From Microbotryum silenes-acaulis (Eukaryota > Basidiomycota > Microbotryomycetes > Microbotryales > Microbotryaceae), in assembly GCA_003665825.1 (NCBI GenBank), contig QPFY01000009.1, positions 868,001 through 932,000 of the forward strand: a stretch of 64,000 nucleotides of DNA, given 5' to 3'. This document shows positions 11,131 through 24,400 of the stretch, piece by piece. Made by a program: the position numbers and the translations under genes. A model generated the notes under the pieces. It saw only the letters and a list, made by a program, of their open reading frames with translations. It searched no databases and was not told where the DNA came from. Within the stretch, counting starts at the first letter, position 1; each line of letters starts with the position of its first letter.

Positions 11131-14100
11131 ATGGAAATGCGACCCACTTTGTACCTCCCCCCTTCCCAACCCTGGTCCGATCCGATCTTGGGTCTGTGCG
11201 ACACGCTCGAGGCGATCGAGGAGCAACGGCTCAAGCTCGCGACGTCACTCGACCCATCCGAGTCCAACCTCGAAAAGCTACGCGACGCAGTTCTGAATGT
11301 GTCGGACGTGCGCTCTCAGTCTCGCTCAGAGTACTCATTCAGCAACTCTACTCTACTCTCCGCATACCTCGCCAAACGGCCCGACATCGTGCGGGGTTCA
11401 GCGTCGCTCGCCGCTCTCGGGCCTCAGTACGATCCCTTGGCCGACAAGACCATGTGGACGGCCGTGAGCGAGATATCGTCGACGCGACCCCCTATTCCAC
11501 TGGTCTACCTTCGTGGTTTTTCTGCTACCGTTGGAGAGCACCTCGAGTACTCGCGCGTGTTCCAGATCAAGTTCCCGGGTTCCGCTTTGGAAGAGAGGCC
11601 CTTCCGCAAGCGCATCGAAGGACTCAACCTCGACCTCGTCGTATGCCGCTTCTACGTGGGCTGGACGACACGAGATGTGATCTTACGTGCCCAAGAAGAC
11701 CAAGAAGCACTCGAAAGGGGAGAACTGCGCACCCAGTTCGGCAACTACATGTCGTCGATCGGTCGAGGCCGCGTAAAGGACTTCACCATCTTCGTTCTCA
11801 ACCTTCCCTCGACGACGGTTCATCGAGCGCAAGCTCGCCAACTCACAGAACAGTTCGAGGCCTTCTTCATTGCGCTTCTCGGGACTGAAAGATTGAATTC
11901 GGCTTCCGGGGGAACGACAACGAGATGGACGGCGAAGAGCGGCCTCCTACGTTGGCGCGACATCATCTCCGCCCCACCCGTCGCGGAGGGACAGGTCATC
12001 GAGGCCTCGGACTCGCGATACTCCGACCATCGTGCGCTCCACGAGTTCGAGACCGCCGTTCGTAACCATTTCCAGGATCTCAAAGAATACTTTGAGAAGA
12101 ATCGCATCGCTCTTGACGACCCTCAGAACGTTTACATCTCGTCGACTTACTTCGAGCGGATAGTCCTTGCAGCGTGCGCGGTGCCGTTCAACCGCTTTGG
12201 GCAAATCATCACCATGAATGTGTTCGAGGTGCCACCCGCGAGCGAGTTCGACGGCGTGACTCGGTTCTTTGGCGATGACCCTGGTCCTACGGCGGCATTT
12301 CATCGTCGATCTGCGGCCTTCACCTTCGGCATACCCGAAGGCGGCAACACCTCGGAGGTGCTCCCTTCAGAGATCGATATCGCTCGACCACTCGCGCGCG
12401 CTGGTATAGGTTTCGTCAATGCTGTCCCCTTTCTCGACACTTCGCGCGCCGAAGAGTGTATGTATTTTTTGCGTCGCTTCTTGTCTTCGGTTGCTCGAGC
12501 GCCACTCGTCGTCACCAACGGGTTCAAGGCCACCAAACTCGTCCTTTCCCTCGCCCAGATTCATGGCACCGAATGGTCTTTGCCCCAAGAAGGCTCCTTC
12601 TATGACGACCTCGATTCCTCCGGACTCTCGCCGTCGTCCTTTCCGGCGATCCCCGGCTTGCCTTCTTGGCACTCGATCGAAATTCCGTCCTTCGTCCGCG
12701 ACCAAGTCGGCAATCTCATCGTCATTGAGATCCGCCCCGGCGCGTGGCGCTTGATCCTCGTGCAGCTTCACCCAGGATCCTTCGGCTACAGCCCCCTGAC
12801 GGCTTCGGCTCGACAAGAGCTTGTCTCGCTGGTTCGATTCAAGCAATCACTCGTCCAACGCCTGCTCGAGGGTCGCAACACGACACATCTCACCAGCAAG
12901 GCCCCCCTCGTCGCTCTCCGACAAGAAGTGCAAGCGCTTTCGAATGCGCGTGGACTGGAGCAAGCGATCGTTGAACAACGAGAGTTCGTTGCGTCTCGTG
13001 AAAAAGCCCTCGGACGTCTCCGAGCCCAACATCGACACCAGAGGTATGAGGAAAACTCCGAAGAATACATCGCTGAGCAAGATGAGCGCCGGAGTGATGT
13101 TTCGTCTCGCACGATGAAGAAGCAAGTTGTCTCCTGCTCCCTGACCACTCGATGGCTCTTGATCGGTACGATCGCCTCTTGACTCATGCAGGCTGACCTT
13201 TCCTATTATCTTCCGACTCGCTTCGAAACCCTTCTGCAGACAGAACGCGCTCCACGAGTTGACCGAGGGTGCTCCGGACTCCGAGGAGCGCCGCGCGCAG
13301 GCGTCGCGAATCGTGTCGCGCTTCGAGGAGGAGGAGGCTCGCGGCCTGACGGGCTCGCTGCAGTCCGGGCCCAACGTGGGTCCCGACATTTCCGAGTGGC
13401 TGGCGCGCTTCGTGGCGCTCCCACCGGGGCTCGACTTTGTGCGCTCGGCACAGGGGTTGCAGGGCTCGTTCGCGGCGACCGCGGCCCGGGCGGCGGACCC
13501 CGCCAAGGACTCCGCGTTCCGCGCCTTTCAATCGTCCAAGGCGACGGCCGAGTACGCCGGACGGGTCGCAAGGTCACTGCTCCCGGACGCCGAGAAGGAC
13601 GCGTTCGTCGACAAGGATGCCCAACGGGAGCGCGCGCGCCAGAACTTTGGTCTGGGTACCGGGGCAGTAGCGCGAACCAGCTGGGCCGCGGCGAACCCCG
13701 ACCGCGCGCAGCAAATCTGGCGGACCGCACAGGCCGCCAAGGCCGCCAAGGACGCTCGCGACTTGCTCGAAAGGATTCGCCGAGGCCGCTTCCCCGTGAG
13801 TTGCCCACTACCCGCCCCGAGGCTGCTCATCCAGCCTCTTCGACCGACTGACGCCCTTTTTCTGTCTTCCGCCTACCCTTGCCCCGAATTGCAAGTGCCG
13901 CATCGCAACCACGTCAAAGCAAAACCGGCTCGCAGTGGGCACGATTTGCTCGCACCGGCTCGAATTTGGCAAACCGATGAGGATCGTCGAGTTTCCCACC
14001 GACGGTGTCGCCACGCTCGACTTTACGCTCGACCCGACCGACGTCGACCACTGGACGGCGACCTTTACGGTCGGGGACTCAGACGATGACCCCGACCGCG

Positions 14101-14666
14101 AGGTGTACGTCTGCGACAGCCGACGCAGGGCCTCGTTCGTGAAGCAGGGCACGCTGGAGTCGACGCTCCCCCGCGACCGCGAGCTCTGGAAGCCCAATGC
14201 GCAAGACTCGGGGGCGTTCCTCAACACCCTCCTGCGCCTGCCTCGAGACGCCAACCCGCTCCTCGTCTCCGCGCCGGCTCCTCGCCAGGCCCGCCAGCGC
14301 AAAGGGGACTCTTCGGAGCACGCCCAGGGGGGCCCGGCCTCGGCGTCGACGTCTCGCTCGACGGCGACCGCCGGGTCTGGTTCGAGTCATGCCGGCACGT
14401 CTCGTTCGACCTCGATCGCGATCGCGAGCTCGACGTCGAGCGCAGATACTGCGTCGAGCTCGACCTCGACCGTTACCCGCACCCTCGACGGGTACTTTCA
14501 GCGTGCCGAAGCGACTTTGCCCTGGAACGCGGCGACGACGAGTACCAGTGCCCACGGCCCGTCGAGACCGATCCTTGAACTTCTGAGCGATTCCGACGAG
14601 GACGAGCTCGAGATCCGAGAGTGCTCGCCGCCCAAGCCGAGCAAACGACAGCGCCAGCAGCAGTAG
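11131..14666 (+). CDS. Unrecognised large protein, three-exon model
   Basis: Modelled as join(11131..13043, 13240..13795, 13896..14666), 3240 nt, 1079 aa. The ATG at 11131 sits in a good context (ACCATGG). Intron 1 (13044-13239) uses AG/GTATGA and CTGCAG; intron 2 (13796-13895) uses GTGAGT and GCAAG. The middle exon has no in-frame ATG at its start, so it needs an upstream exon; that is why I join it to the 11131 frame. An alternative is two genes, the first ending at 13182 (683 aa). Residues 1-600 look globular. A coiled segment (about 600-700) follows and continues into the second exon. The C-terminus has a compact block (EFGKPMRIVEFPTDG), then a long Ser/Thr/Ala-rich tail and a basic end, KRQRQQQ, possibly nuclear. 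I do not recognise a family. Confidence 0.65.
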
Positions 14667-14751
14667 ACACCTGGCCCGACAGACAGATAACCCGTGGCCT
14701 TCGGGCTCGATCAGCGCACCAACCCCATCTCGACAAATACAGAAAAAACAC

Positions 14752-14791
<40 letters not shown>

Positions 14792-15465
14792 GACACGACC
14801 AAAAAAAAGGGGGGGGGGACGACAAAAGCAAGGCATCTCGGGGCTCGGGGGAAGCGAGGGAAAGGCTTTCACCGAATTGCGTGTAGTGTTCTTAGAGACG
14901 TTGAGGAAATCGACTCCCTGATCAGCGAAAGCACATTGAGAAGCGGATGGGGAGAAACTAAGCCGCTTCTGCGCGCGGAGCCTACCAACGTCTAAGCAAT
15001 ACCCAATTGGACACTTTCTAATGAATACTGAGCCCAAGAATCCCTGGCCTCGCTCTCACTCGCGATCACCGCCTCAACCCAGTTGGCTCCCCCTGTGCTC
15101 ACAGACGAGATCGTCTTCTGTTGCACCAACCCATTCCAACATTGCGAAAAATAGCGTCCAGAGGAACGAGAAGAAGGACGATTTGAAGTGTACCAGGCTT
15201 TGCTCTAGCGCATGTAGAAGAAATAGTCCGCCGCATGGTAAAAATCACAGGGGGGGTCTCGCTCTGTTGTCGGGTTCAGTTTTGCGACTCCCTCCGTTTG
15301 CAAGTTCAAGTCCCAGGCGCATGTGGAGTGGAGCTCGCTTTCCATTTCAATTGAAAGGGAAGTTAAAATGGGACCATAATAAACTCTCGCTCGGAAAAAA
15401 AGCAATTCCCCGAATCGTCTCGCTCGGTAAATCCATTCGTTTCTGCCTTGGCCGGTCCCATCTTT
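14667..15465. other. Spacer with homopolymer tracts before the satellite
   Basis: Contains an A-tract of about 32 (14755-14787), a shorter A8 and a G10 (near 14800-14818), then unique sequence with no convincing coding exon. The A-tract may be a retrotransposition scar, but no element body is visible upstream of it. Confidence 0.5.
14755..14787. repeat. Poly-A tract
   Basis: An uninterrupted A-run of about 32 lies about 90 bp after the stop codon of the upstream gene. Confidence 0.85.
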
Positions 15466-18400
15466 TTCGGACGTCCAAATCGCGACTCCTCTATCGCTCC
15501 TCGCGATTCATCTTCTCTCGTTCCCTCAGCCTTCGCTGGCCCTTAGACCGCTCGGCCATATCTCCCCCAGATGTGTACAGTGTGTTTTCAGTTGCTCGTA
15601 CGGATAGCAATCTTTTGGCAGTCGTGTTGGAACAAAACCGTTCATTCAACTGGGTTCCCTCATCCTCATCCTCAGCCTTCGCTGGCCCTTAGACCACTCG
15701 GCCATATCTCCGGTTGTGTATGTCGTATACTTTTGGTTTCCCGTACGAATCGTCAGGTTTTTCGCAGGTCCAAATCGCGACTCGTCTATCGGCGTTCCTT
15801 CATCCTTCGCTGGCCCTTAGACCGCTCGGCCATATCTCCCCCAGATGTGTACAGTGTGTTTTCAGTTGCTCGTACGGATAACAATCTTTTGGCAGTCGTG
15901 TTGGAACAAAACCGTTCATTCAACTGGGTTCCCTCATCCTCATCCTCATCCTCATCCTTCGCGGGCCCTTAGACCGCTCGGCCATATCTCCCCCAGATGT
16001 GTACAGTGTGTTTTCAGTTGCTCGTACGGATAGCAATCTTTTGGCAGTCGTGTTGGAACAAAACCGTTCATTCAGCTGGGTTCCCTCATCCTCATCCTCA
16101 TCCTCATCCTTCCCTGGCCCTTAGACCGCTCGGCCATATCTCCCCCAGATGTGTACAGTGTGTTTTCAGTTGCTCGTACGGATAGCAATCTTTTGGCAGT
16201 CGTGTTGGAACAAAACCGTTCATTCAGCTGGGTTCCCTCATCCTCATCCTTCGCGGGCCCTTAGACCGCTCGGCCATATCTCCCCCAGATGTGTACAGTG
16301 TGTTTTCAGTTGCTCGTACGGATAACAATCTTTTGGCAGTCGTGTTGGAACAAAACCGTTCATTCAGCTGGGTTCCCTCATCCTCATCCTCAGCCTTCGC
16401 TGGCCCTTAGACCGCTCGGCCATATCTCCCCCAGATGTGTACAGTGTGTTTTCAGTTGCTCGTACGGATAGCAATCTTTTGGCAGTCGTGTTGGAACAAA
16501 ACCGTTCATTCAGCTGGGTTCCCTCATCCTCATCCTCATCCTCATCCTTCCCTGGCCCTTAGACCGCTCGGCCATATCTCCCCCAGATGTGTACAGTGTG
16601 TTTTCAGTTGCTCGTACGGATAGCAATCTTTTGGCAGTCGTGTTGGAACAAAACCGTTCATTCAACTGGGTTCCCTCATCCTCATCCTCAGCCTTCGCTG
16701 GCCCTTAGACCGCTCGGCCATATCTCCCCCAGATGTGTACAGTGTGTTTTCAGTTGCTCGTACGGATAGCAATCTTTTGGCAGTCGTGTTGGAACAAAAC
16801 CGTTCATTCAGCTGGGTTCCCTCATCCTCATCCTCAGCCTTCGCTGGCCCTTAGACCGCTCGGCCATATCTCCCCCAGATGTGTACAGTGTGTTTTCAGT
16901 TGCTCGTACGGATAACAATCTTTTGGCAGTCGTGTTGGAACAAAACCGTTCATTCAGCTGGGTTCCCTCATCCTCATCCTCAGCCTTCGCTGGCCCTTAG
17001 ACCGCTCGGCCATATCTCCCCCAGATGTGTACAGTGTGTTTTCAGTTGCTCGTACGGATAACAATCTTTTGGCAGTCGTGTTGGAACAAAACCGTTCATT
17101 CAACTGGGTTCCCTCATCCTCATCCTCATCCTTCGCGGGCCCTTAGACCGCTCGGCCATATCTCCCCAGATGTGTACAGTGTGTTTTCAGTTGCTCGTAC
17201 GGATAGCAATCTTTTGGCAGTCGTGTTGGAACAAAACCGTTCATTCAGCTGGGTTCCCTCATCCTCATCCTCATCCTCATCCTTAGCGGGCCCTTAGACC
17301 GCTCGGCCATATCTCCCCCAGATGTGTACAGTGTGTTTTCAGTTGCTCGTACGGATAACAATCTTTTGGCAGTCGTGTTGGAACAAAACCGTTCATTCAG
17401 CTGGGTTCCCTCATCCTCATCCTCATCCTTCGCTGGCCCTTAGACCGCTCGGCCATATCTCCCCCAGATGTGTACAGTGTGTTTTCAGTTGCTCGTACGG
17501 ATAGCAATCTTTTGGCAGTCGTGTTGGAACAAAACCGTTCATTCACTGGGTTCCCTCATCCTCATCCTCAGCCTTCGCGGGCCCTTAGACCGCTCGGCCA
17601 TATCTCCCCCAGATGTGTACAGTGTGTTTTCAGTTGCTCGTACGGATAACAATCTTTTGGCAGTCGTGTTGGAACAAAACCGTTCATTCAGCTGGGTTCC
17701 CTCATCCTCATCCTCATCCTTCGCGGGCCCTTAGACCGCTCGGCCATATCTCCCCCAGATGTGTACAGTGTGTTTTCAGTTGCTCGTACGGATAGCAATC
17801 TTTTGGCAGTCGTGTTGGAACAAAACCGTTCATTCAACTGGGTTCCCTCATCCTCATCCTCAGCCTTCGCTGGCCCTTAGACCGCTCGGCCATATCTCCC
17901 CCAGATGTGTACAGTGTGTTTTCAGTTGCTCGTACGGATAACAATCTTTTGGCAGTCGTGTTGGAACAAAACCGTTCATTCAGCTGGGTTCCCTCATCCT
18001 CATCCTCATCCTTCGCGGGCCCTTAGACCGCTCGGCCATATCTCCCCCAGATGTGTACAGTGTGTTTTCAGTTGCTCGTACGGATAACAATCTTTTGGCA
18101 GTCGTGTTGGAACAAAACCGTTCATTCAGCTGGGTTCCCTCATCCTCATCCTCATCCTTCGCGGGCCCTTAGACCGCTCGGCCATATCTCCCCCAGATGT
18201 GTACAGTGTGTTTTCAGTTGCTCGTACGGATAACAATCTTTTGGCAGTCGTGTTGGAACAAAACCGTTCATTCAGCTGGGTTCCCTCATCCTCATCCTCA
18301 TCCTTCGCTGGCCCTTAGACCGCTCGGCCATATCTCCCCCAGATGTGTACAGTGTGTTTTCAGTTGCTCGTACGGATAACAATCTTTTGGCAGTCGTGTT

Positions 18401-21400
18401 GGAACAAAACCGTTCATTCAGCTGGGTTCCCTCATCCTCATCCTCATCCTTCGCTGGCCCTTAGACCGCTCGGCCATATCTCCCCCAGATGTGTACAGTG
18501 TGTTTTCAGTTGCTCGTACGGATAACAATCTTTTGGCAGTCGTGTTGGAACAAAACCGTTCATTCAGCTGGGTTCCCTCATCCTCATCCTCATCCTTCGC
18601 GGGCCCTTAGACCGCTCGGCCATATCTCCCCCAGATGTGTACAGTGTGTTTTCAGTTGCTCGTACGGATAACAATCTTTTGGCAGTCGTGTTGGAACAAA
18701 ACCGTTCATTCAGCTGGGTTCCCTCATCCTCATCCTCATCCTTCGCTGGCCCTTAGACCGCTCGGCCATATCTCCCCCAGATGTGTACAGTGTGTTTTCA
18801 GTTGCTCGTACGGATAGCAATCTTTTGGCAGTCGTGTTGGAACAAAACCGTTCATTCAACTGGGTTCCCTCATCCTCATCCTCAGCCTTCGCTGGCCCTT
18901 AGACCGCTCGGCCATATCTCCCCCAGATGTGTACAGTGTGTTTTCAGTTGCTCGTACGGATAACAATCTTTTGGCAGTCGTGTTGGAACAAAACCGTTCA
19001 TTCAGCTGGGTTCCCTCATCCTCATCCTCAGCCTTCGCTGGCCCTTAGACCGCTCGGCCATATCTCCCCCAGATGTGTACAGTGTGTTTTCAGTTGCTCG
19101 TACGGATAACAATCTTTTGGCAGTCGTGTTGGAACAAAACCGTTCATTCAGCTGGGTTCCCTCATCCTCATCCTCATCCTTCGCTGGCCCTTAGACCGCT
19201 CGGCCATATCTCCCCCAGATGTGTACAGTGTGTTTTCAGTTGCTCGTACGGATAGCAATCTTTTGGCAGTCGTGTTGGAACAAAACCGTTCATTCAACTG
19301 GGTTCCCTCATCCTCATCCTCAGCCTTCGCTGGCCCTTAGACCGCTCGGCCATATCTCCCCCAGATGTGTACAGTGTGTTTTCAGTTGCTCGTACGGATA
19401 GCAATCTTTTGGCAGTCGTGTTGGAACAAAACCGTTCATTCAACTGGGTTCCCTCATCCTCATCCTCAGCCTTCGCTGGCCCTTAGACCGCTCGGCCATA
19501 TCTCCGGTTGTGTATGTCGTATACTTTTGGTTTCCCGTACGAATCGTCAGGTTTTTCGCAGGTCCAAATCGCGACTCGTCTATCGGCGTTCCTTCATCCT
19601 TCGCTGGCCCTTAGACCGCTCGGCCATATCTCCCCCAGATGTGTACAGTGTGTTTTCAGTTGCTCGTACGGATAACAATCTTTTGGCAGTCGTGTTGGAA
19701 CAAAACCGTTCATTCAACTGGGTTCCCTCATCCTCATCCTCAGCCTTCGCTGGCCCTTAGACCGCTCGGCCATATCTCCCCCAGATGTGTACAGTGTGTT
19801 TTCAGTTGCTCGTACGGATAACAATCTTTTGGCAGTCGTGTTGGAACAAAACCGTTCATTCAACTGGGTTCCCTCATCCTCATCCTCAGCCTTCGCTGGC
19901 CCTTAGACCGCTCGGCCATATCTCCGGTTGTGTATGTCGTATACTTTTGGTTTCCCGTACGAATCGTCAGGTTTTTCGCAGGTCCAAATCGCGACTCGTC
20001 TATCGGCGTTCCTTCATCCTTCGCTGGCCCTTAGACCGCTCGGCCATATCTCCCCCAGATGTGTACAGTGTGTTTTCAGTTGCTCGTACGGATAACAATC
20101 TTTTGGCAGTCGTGTTGGAACAAAACCGTTCATTCAACTGGGTTCCCTCATCCTCATCCTCAGCCTTCGCTGGCCCTTAGACCGCTCGGCCATATCTCCC
20201 CCAGATGTGTACAGTGTGTTTTCAGTTGCTCGTACGGATAACAATCTTTTGGCAGTCGTGTTGGAACAAAACCGTTCATTCAGCTGGGTTCCCTCATCCT
20301 CATCCTCAGCCTTCGCTGGCCCTTAGACCGCTCGGCCATATCTCCCCCAGATGTGTACAGTGTGTTTTCAGTTGCTCGTACGGATAACAATCTTTTGGCA
20401 GTCGTGTTGGAACAAAACCGTTCATTCAGCTGGGTTCCCTCATCCTCATCCTCATCCTTCGCTGGCCCTTAGACCGCTCGGCCATATCTCCCCCAGATGT
20501 GTACAGTGTGTTTTCAGTTGCTCGTACGGATAGCAATCTTTTGGCAGTCGTGTTGGAACAAAACCGTTCATTCAGCTGGGTTCCCTCATCCTCATCCTCA
20601 TCCTTCGCTGGCCCTTAGACCGCTCGGCCATATCTCCCCCAGATGTGTACAGTGTGTTTTCAGTTGCTCGTACGGATAGCAATCTTTTGGCAGTCGTGTT
20701 GGAACAAAACCGTTCATTCAACTGGGTTCCCTCATCCTCATCCTCAGCCTTCGCTGGCCCTTAGACCGCTCGGCCATATCTCCCCCAGATGTGTACAGTG
20801 TGTTTTCAGTTGCTCGTACGGATAGCAATCTTTTGGCAGTCGTGTTGGAACAAAACCGTTCATTCAGCTGGGTTCCCTCATCCTCATCCTCATCCTTCGC
20901 TGGCCCTTAGACCGCTCGGCCATATCTCCCCCAGATGTGTACAGTGTGTTTTCAGTTGCTCGTACGGATAACAATCTTTTGGCAGTCGTGTTGGAACAAA
21001 ACCGTTCATTCAACTGGGTTCCCTCATCCTCATCCTCAGCCTTCGCTGGCCCTTAGACCGCTCGGCCATATCTCCCCCAGATGTGTACAGTGTGTTTTCA
21101 GTTGCTCGTACGGATAACAATCTTTTGGCAGTCGTGTTGGAACAAAACCGTTCATTCAGCTGGGTTCCCTCATCCTCATCCTCAGCCTTCGCTGGCCCTT
21201 AGACCGCTCGGCCATATCTCCCCCAGATGTGTACAGTGTGTTTTCAGTTGCTCGTACGGATAACAATCTTTTGGCAGTCGTGTTGGAACAAAACCGTTCA
21301 TTCAGCTGGGTTCCCTCATCCTCATCCTCAGCCTTCGCTGGCCCTTAGACCGCTCGGCCATATCTCCCCCAGATGTGTACAGTGTGTTTTCAGTTGCTCG

Positions 21401-24400
21401 TACGGATAACAATCTTTTGGCAGTCGTGTTGGAACAAAACCGTTCATTCAGCTGGGTTCCCTCATCCTCATCCTCATCCTTCGCTGGCCCTTAGACCGCT
21501 CGGCCATATCTCCCCCAGATGTGTACAGTGTGTTTTCAGTTGCTCGTACGGATAGCAATCTTTTGGCAGTCGTGTTGGAACAAAACCGTTCATTCAGCTG
21601 GGTTCCCTCATCCTCATCCTCATCCTTCGCTGGCCCTTAGACCGCTCGGCCATATCTCCCCCAGATGTGTACAGTGTGTTTTCAGTTGCTCGTACGGATA
21701 GCAATCTTTTGGCAGTCGTGTTGGAACAAAACCGTTCATTCAACTGGGTTCCCTCATCCTCATCCTCAGCCTTCGCTGGCCCTTAGACCGCTCGGCCATA
21801 TCTCCCCCAGATGTGTACAGTGTGTTTTCAGTTGCTCGTACGGATAGCAATCTTTTGGCAGTCGTGTTGGAACAAAACCGTTCATTCAACTGGGTTCCCT
21901 CATCCTCATCCTCAGCCTTCGCTGGCCCTTAGACCGCTCGGCCATATCTCCCCCAGATGTGTACAGTGTGTTTTCAGTTGCTCGTACGGATAGCAATCTT
22001 TTGGCAGTCGTGTTGGAACAAAACCGTTCATTCAACTGGGTTCCCTCATCCTCATCCTCAGCCTTCGCTGGCCCTTAGACCGCTCGGCCATATCTCCGGT
22101 TGTGTATGTCGTATACTTTTGGTTTCCCGTACGAATCGTCAGGTTTTTCGCAGGTCCAAATCGCGACTCGTCTATCGGCGTTCCTTCATCCTTCGCTGGC
22201 CCTTAGACCGCTCGGCCATATCTCCCCCAGATGTGTACAGTGTGTTTTCAGTTGCTCGTACGGATAACAATCTTTTGGCAGTCGTGTTGGAACAAAACCG
22301 TTCATTCAACTGGGTTCCCTCATCCTCATCCTCAGCCTTCGCTGGCCCTTAGACCGCTCGGCCATATCTCCCCCAGATGTGTACAGTGTGTTTTCAGTTG
22401 CTCGTACGGATAACAATCTTTTGGCAGTCGTGTTGGAACAAAACCGTTCATTCAACTGGGTTCCCTCATCCTCATCCTCAGCCTTCGCTGGCCCTTAGAC
22501 CGCTCGGCCATATCTCCGGTTGTGTATGTCGTATACTTTTGGTTTCCCGTACGAATCGTCAGGTTTTTCGCAGGTCCAAATCGCGACTCGTCTATCGGCG
22601 TTCCTTCATCCTTCGCTGGCCCTTAGACCGCTCGGCCATATCTCCCCCAGATGTGTACAGTGTGTTTTCAGTTGCTCGTACGGATAACAATCTTTTGGCA
22701 GTCGTGTTGGAACAAAACCGTTCATTCAACTGGGTTCCCTCATCCTCATCCTCAGCCTTCGCTGGCCCTTAGACCGCTCGGCCATATCTCCCCCAGATGT
22801 GTACAGTGTGTTTTCAGTTGCTCGTACGGATAACAATCTTTTGGCAGTCGTGTTGGAACAAAACCGTTCATTCAGCTGGGTTCCCTCATCCTCATCCTCA
22901 GCCTTCGCTGGCCCTTAGACCGCTCGGCCATATCTCCCCCAGATGTGTACAGTGTGTTTTCAGTTGCTCGTACGGATAACAATCTTTTGGCAGTCGTGTT
23001 GGAACAAAACCGTTCATTCAGCTGGGTTCCCTCATCCTCATCCTCAGCCTTCGCTGGCCCTTAGACCGCTCGGCCATATCTCCCCCAGATGTGTACAGTG
23101 TGTTTTCAGTTGCTCGTACGGATAACAATCTTTTGGCAGTCGTGTTGGAACAAAACCGTTCATTCAGCTGGGTTCCCTCATCCTCATCCTCATCCTTCGC
23201 TGGCCCTTAGACCGCTCGGCCATATCTCCCCCAGATGTGTACAGTGTGTTTTCAGTTGCTCGTACGGATAGCAATCTTTTGGCAGTCGTGTTGGAACAAA
23301 ACCGTTCATTCAGCTGGGTTCCCTCATCCTCATCCTCATCCTTCGCTGGCCCTTAGACCGCTCGGCCATATCTCCCCCAGATGTGTACAGTGTGTTTTCA
23401 GTTGCTCGTACGGATAGCAATCTTTTGGCAGTCGTGTTGGAACAAAACCGTTCATTCAACTGGGTTCCCTCATCCTCATCCTCAGCCTTCGCTGGCCCTT
23501 AGACCGCTCGGCCATATCTCCCCCAGATGTGTACAGTGTGTTTTCAGTTGCTCGTACGGATAACAATCTTTTGGCAGTCGTGTTGGAACAAAACCGTTCA
23601 TTCAGCTGGGTTCCCTCATCCTCATCCTCAGCCTTCGCTGGCCCTTAGACCGCTCGGCCATATCTCCCCCAGATGTGTACAGTGTGTTTTCAGTTGCTCG
23701 TACGGATAACAATCTTTTGGCAGTCGTGTTGGAACAAAACCGTTCATTCAACTGGGTTCCCTCATCCTCATCCTCAGCCTTCGCTGGCCCTTAGACCGCT
23801 CGGCCATATCTCCCCCAGATGTGTACAGTGTGTTTTCAGTTGCTCGTACGGATAGCAATCTTTTGGCAGTCGTGTTGGAACAAAACCGTTCATTCAACTG
23901 GGTTCCCTCATCCTCATCCTCAGCCTTCGCTGGCCCTTAGACCGCTCGGCCATATCTCCCCCAGATGTGTACAGTGTGTTTTCAGTTGCTCGTACGGATA
24001 ACAATCTTTTGGCAGTCGTGTTGGAACAAAACCGTTCATTCAGCTGGGTTCCCTCATCCTCATCCTCATCCTTCGCTGGCCCTTAGACCGCTCGGCCATA
24101 TCTCCCCCAGATGTGTACAGTGTGTTTTCAGTTGCTCGTACGGATAGCAATCTTTTGGCAGTCGTGTTGGAACAAAACCGTTCATTCAACTGGGTTCCCT
24201 CATCCTCATCCTCAGCCTTCGCTGGCCCTTAGACCGCTCGGCCATATCTCCCCCAGATGTGTACAGTGTGTTTTCAGTTGCTCGTACGGATAGCAATCTT
24301 TTGGCAGTCGTGTTGGAACAAAACCGTTCATTCAACTGGGTTCCCTCATCCTCATCCTCAGCCTTCGCTGGCCCTTAGACCGCTCGGCCATATCTCCCCC

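Noticed and set aside
14755..14787. A retrogene ending in the A32 tract
   Set aside because: The upstream gene contains introns and no target duplication is seen, so the tract alone is not evidence of retroposition.
15240..15330. A tRNA suggested by GTTTGCAAGTTCAAGTCCC
   Set aside because: A B-box-like match exists but no A box, acceptor stem or T-stem pairing.
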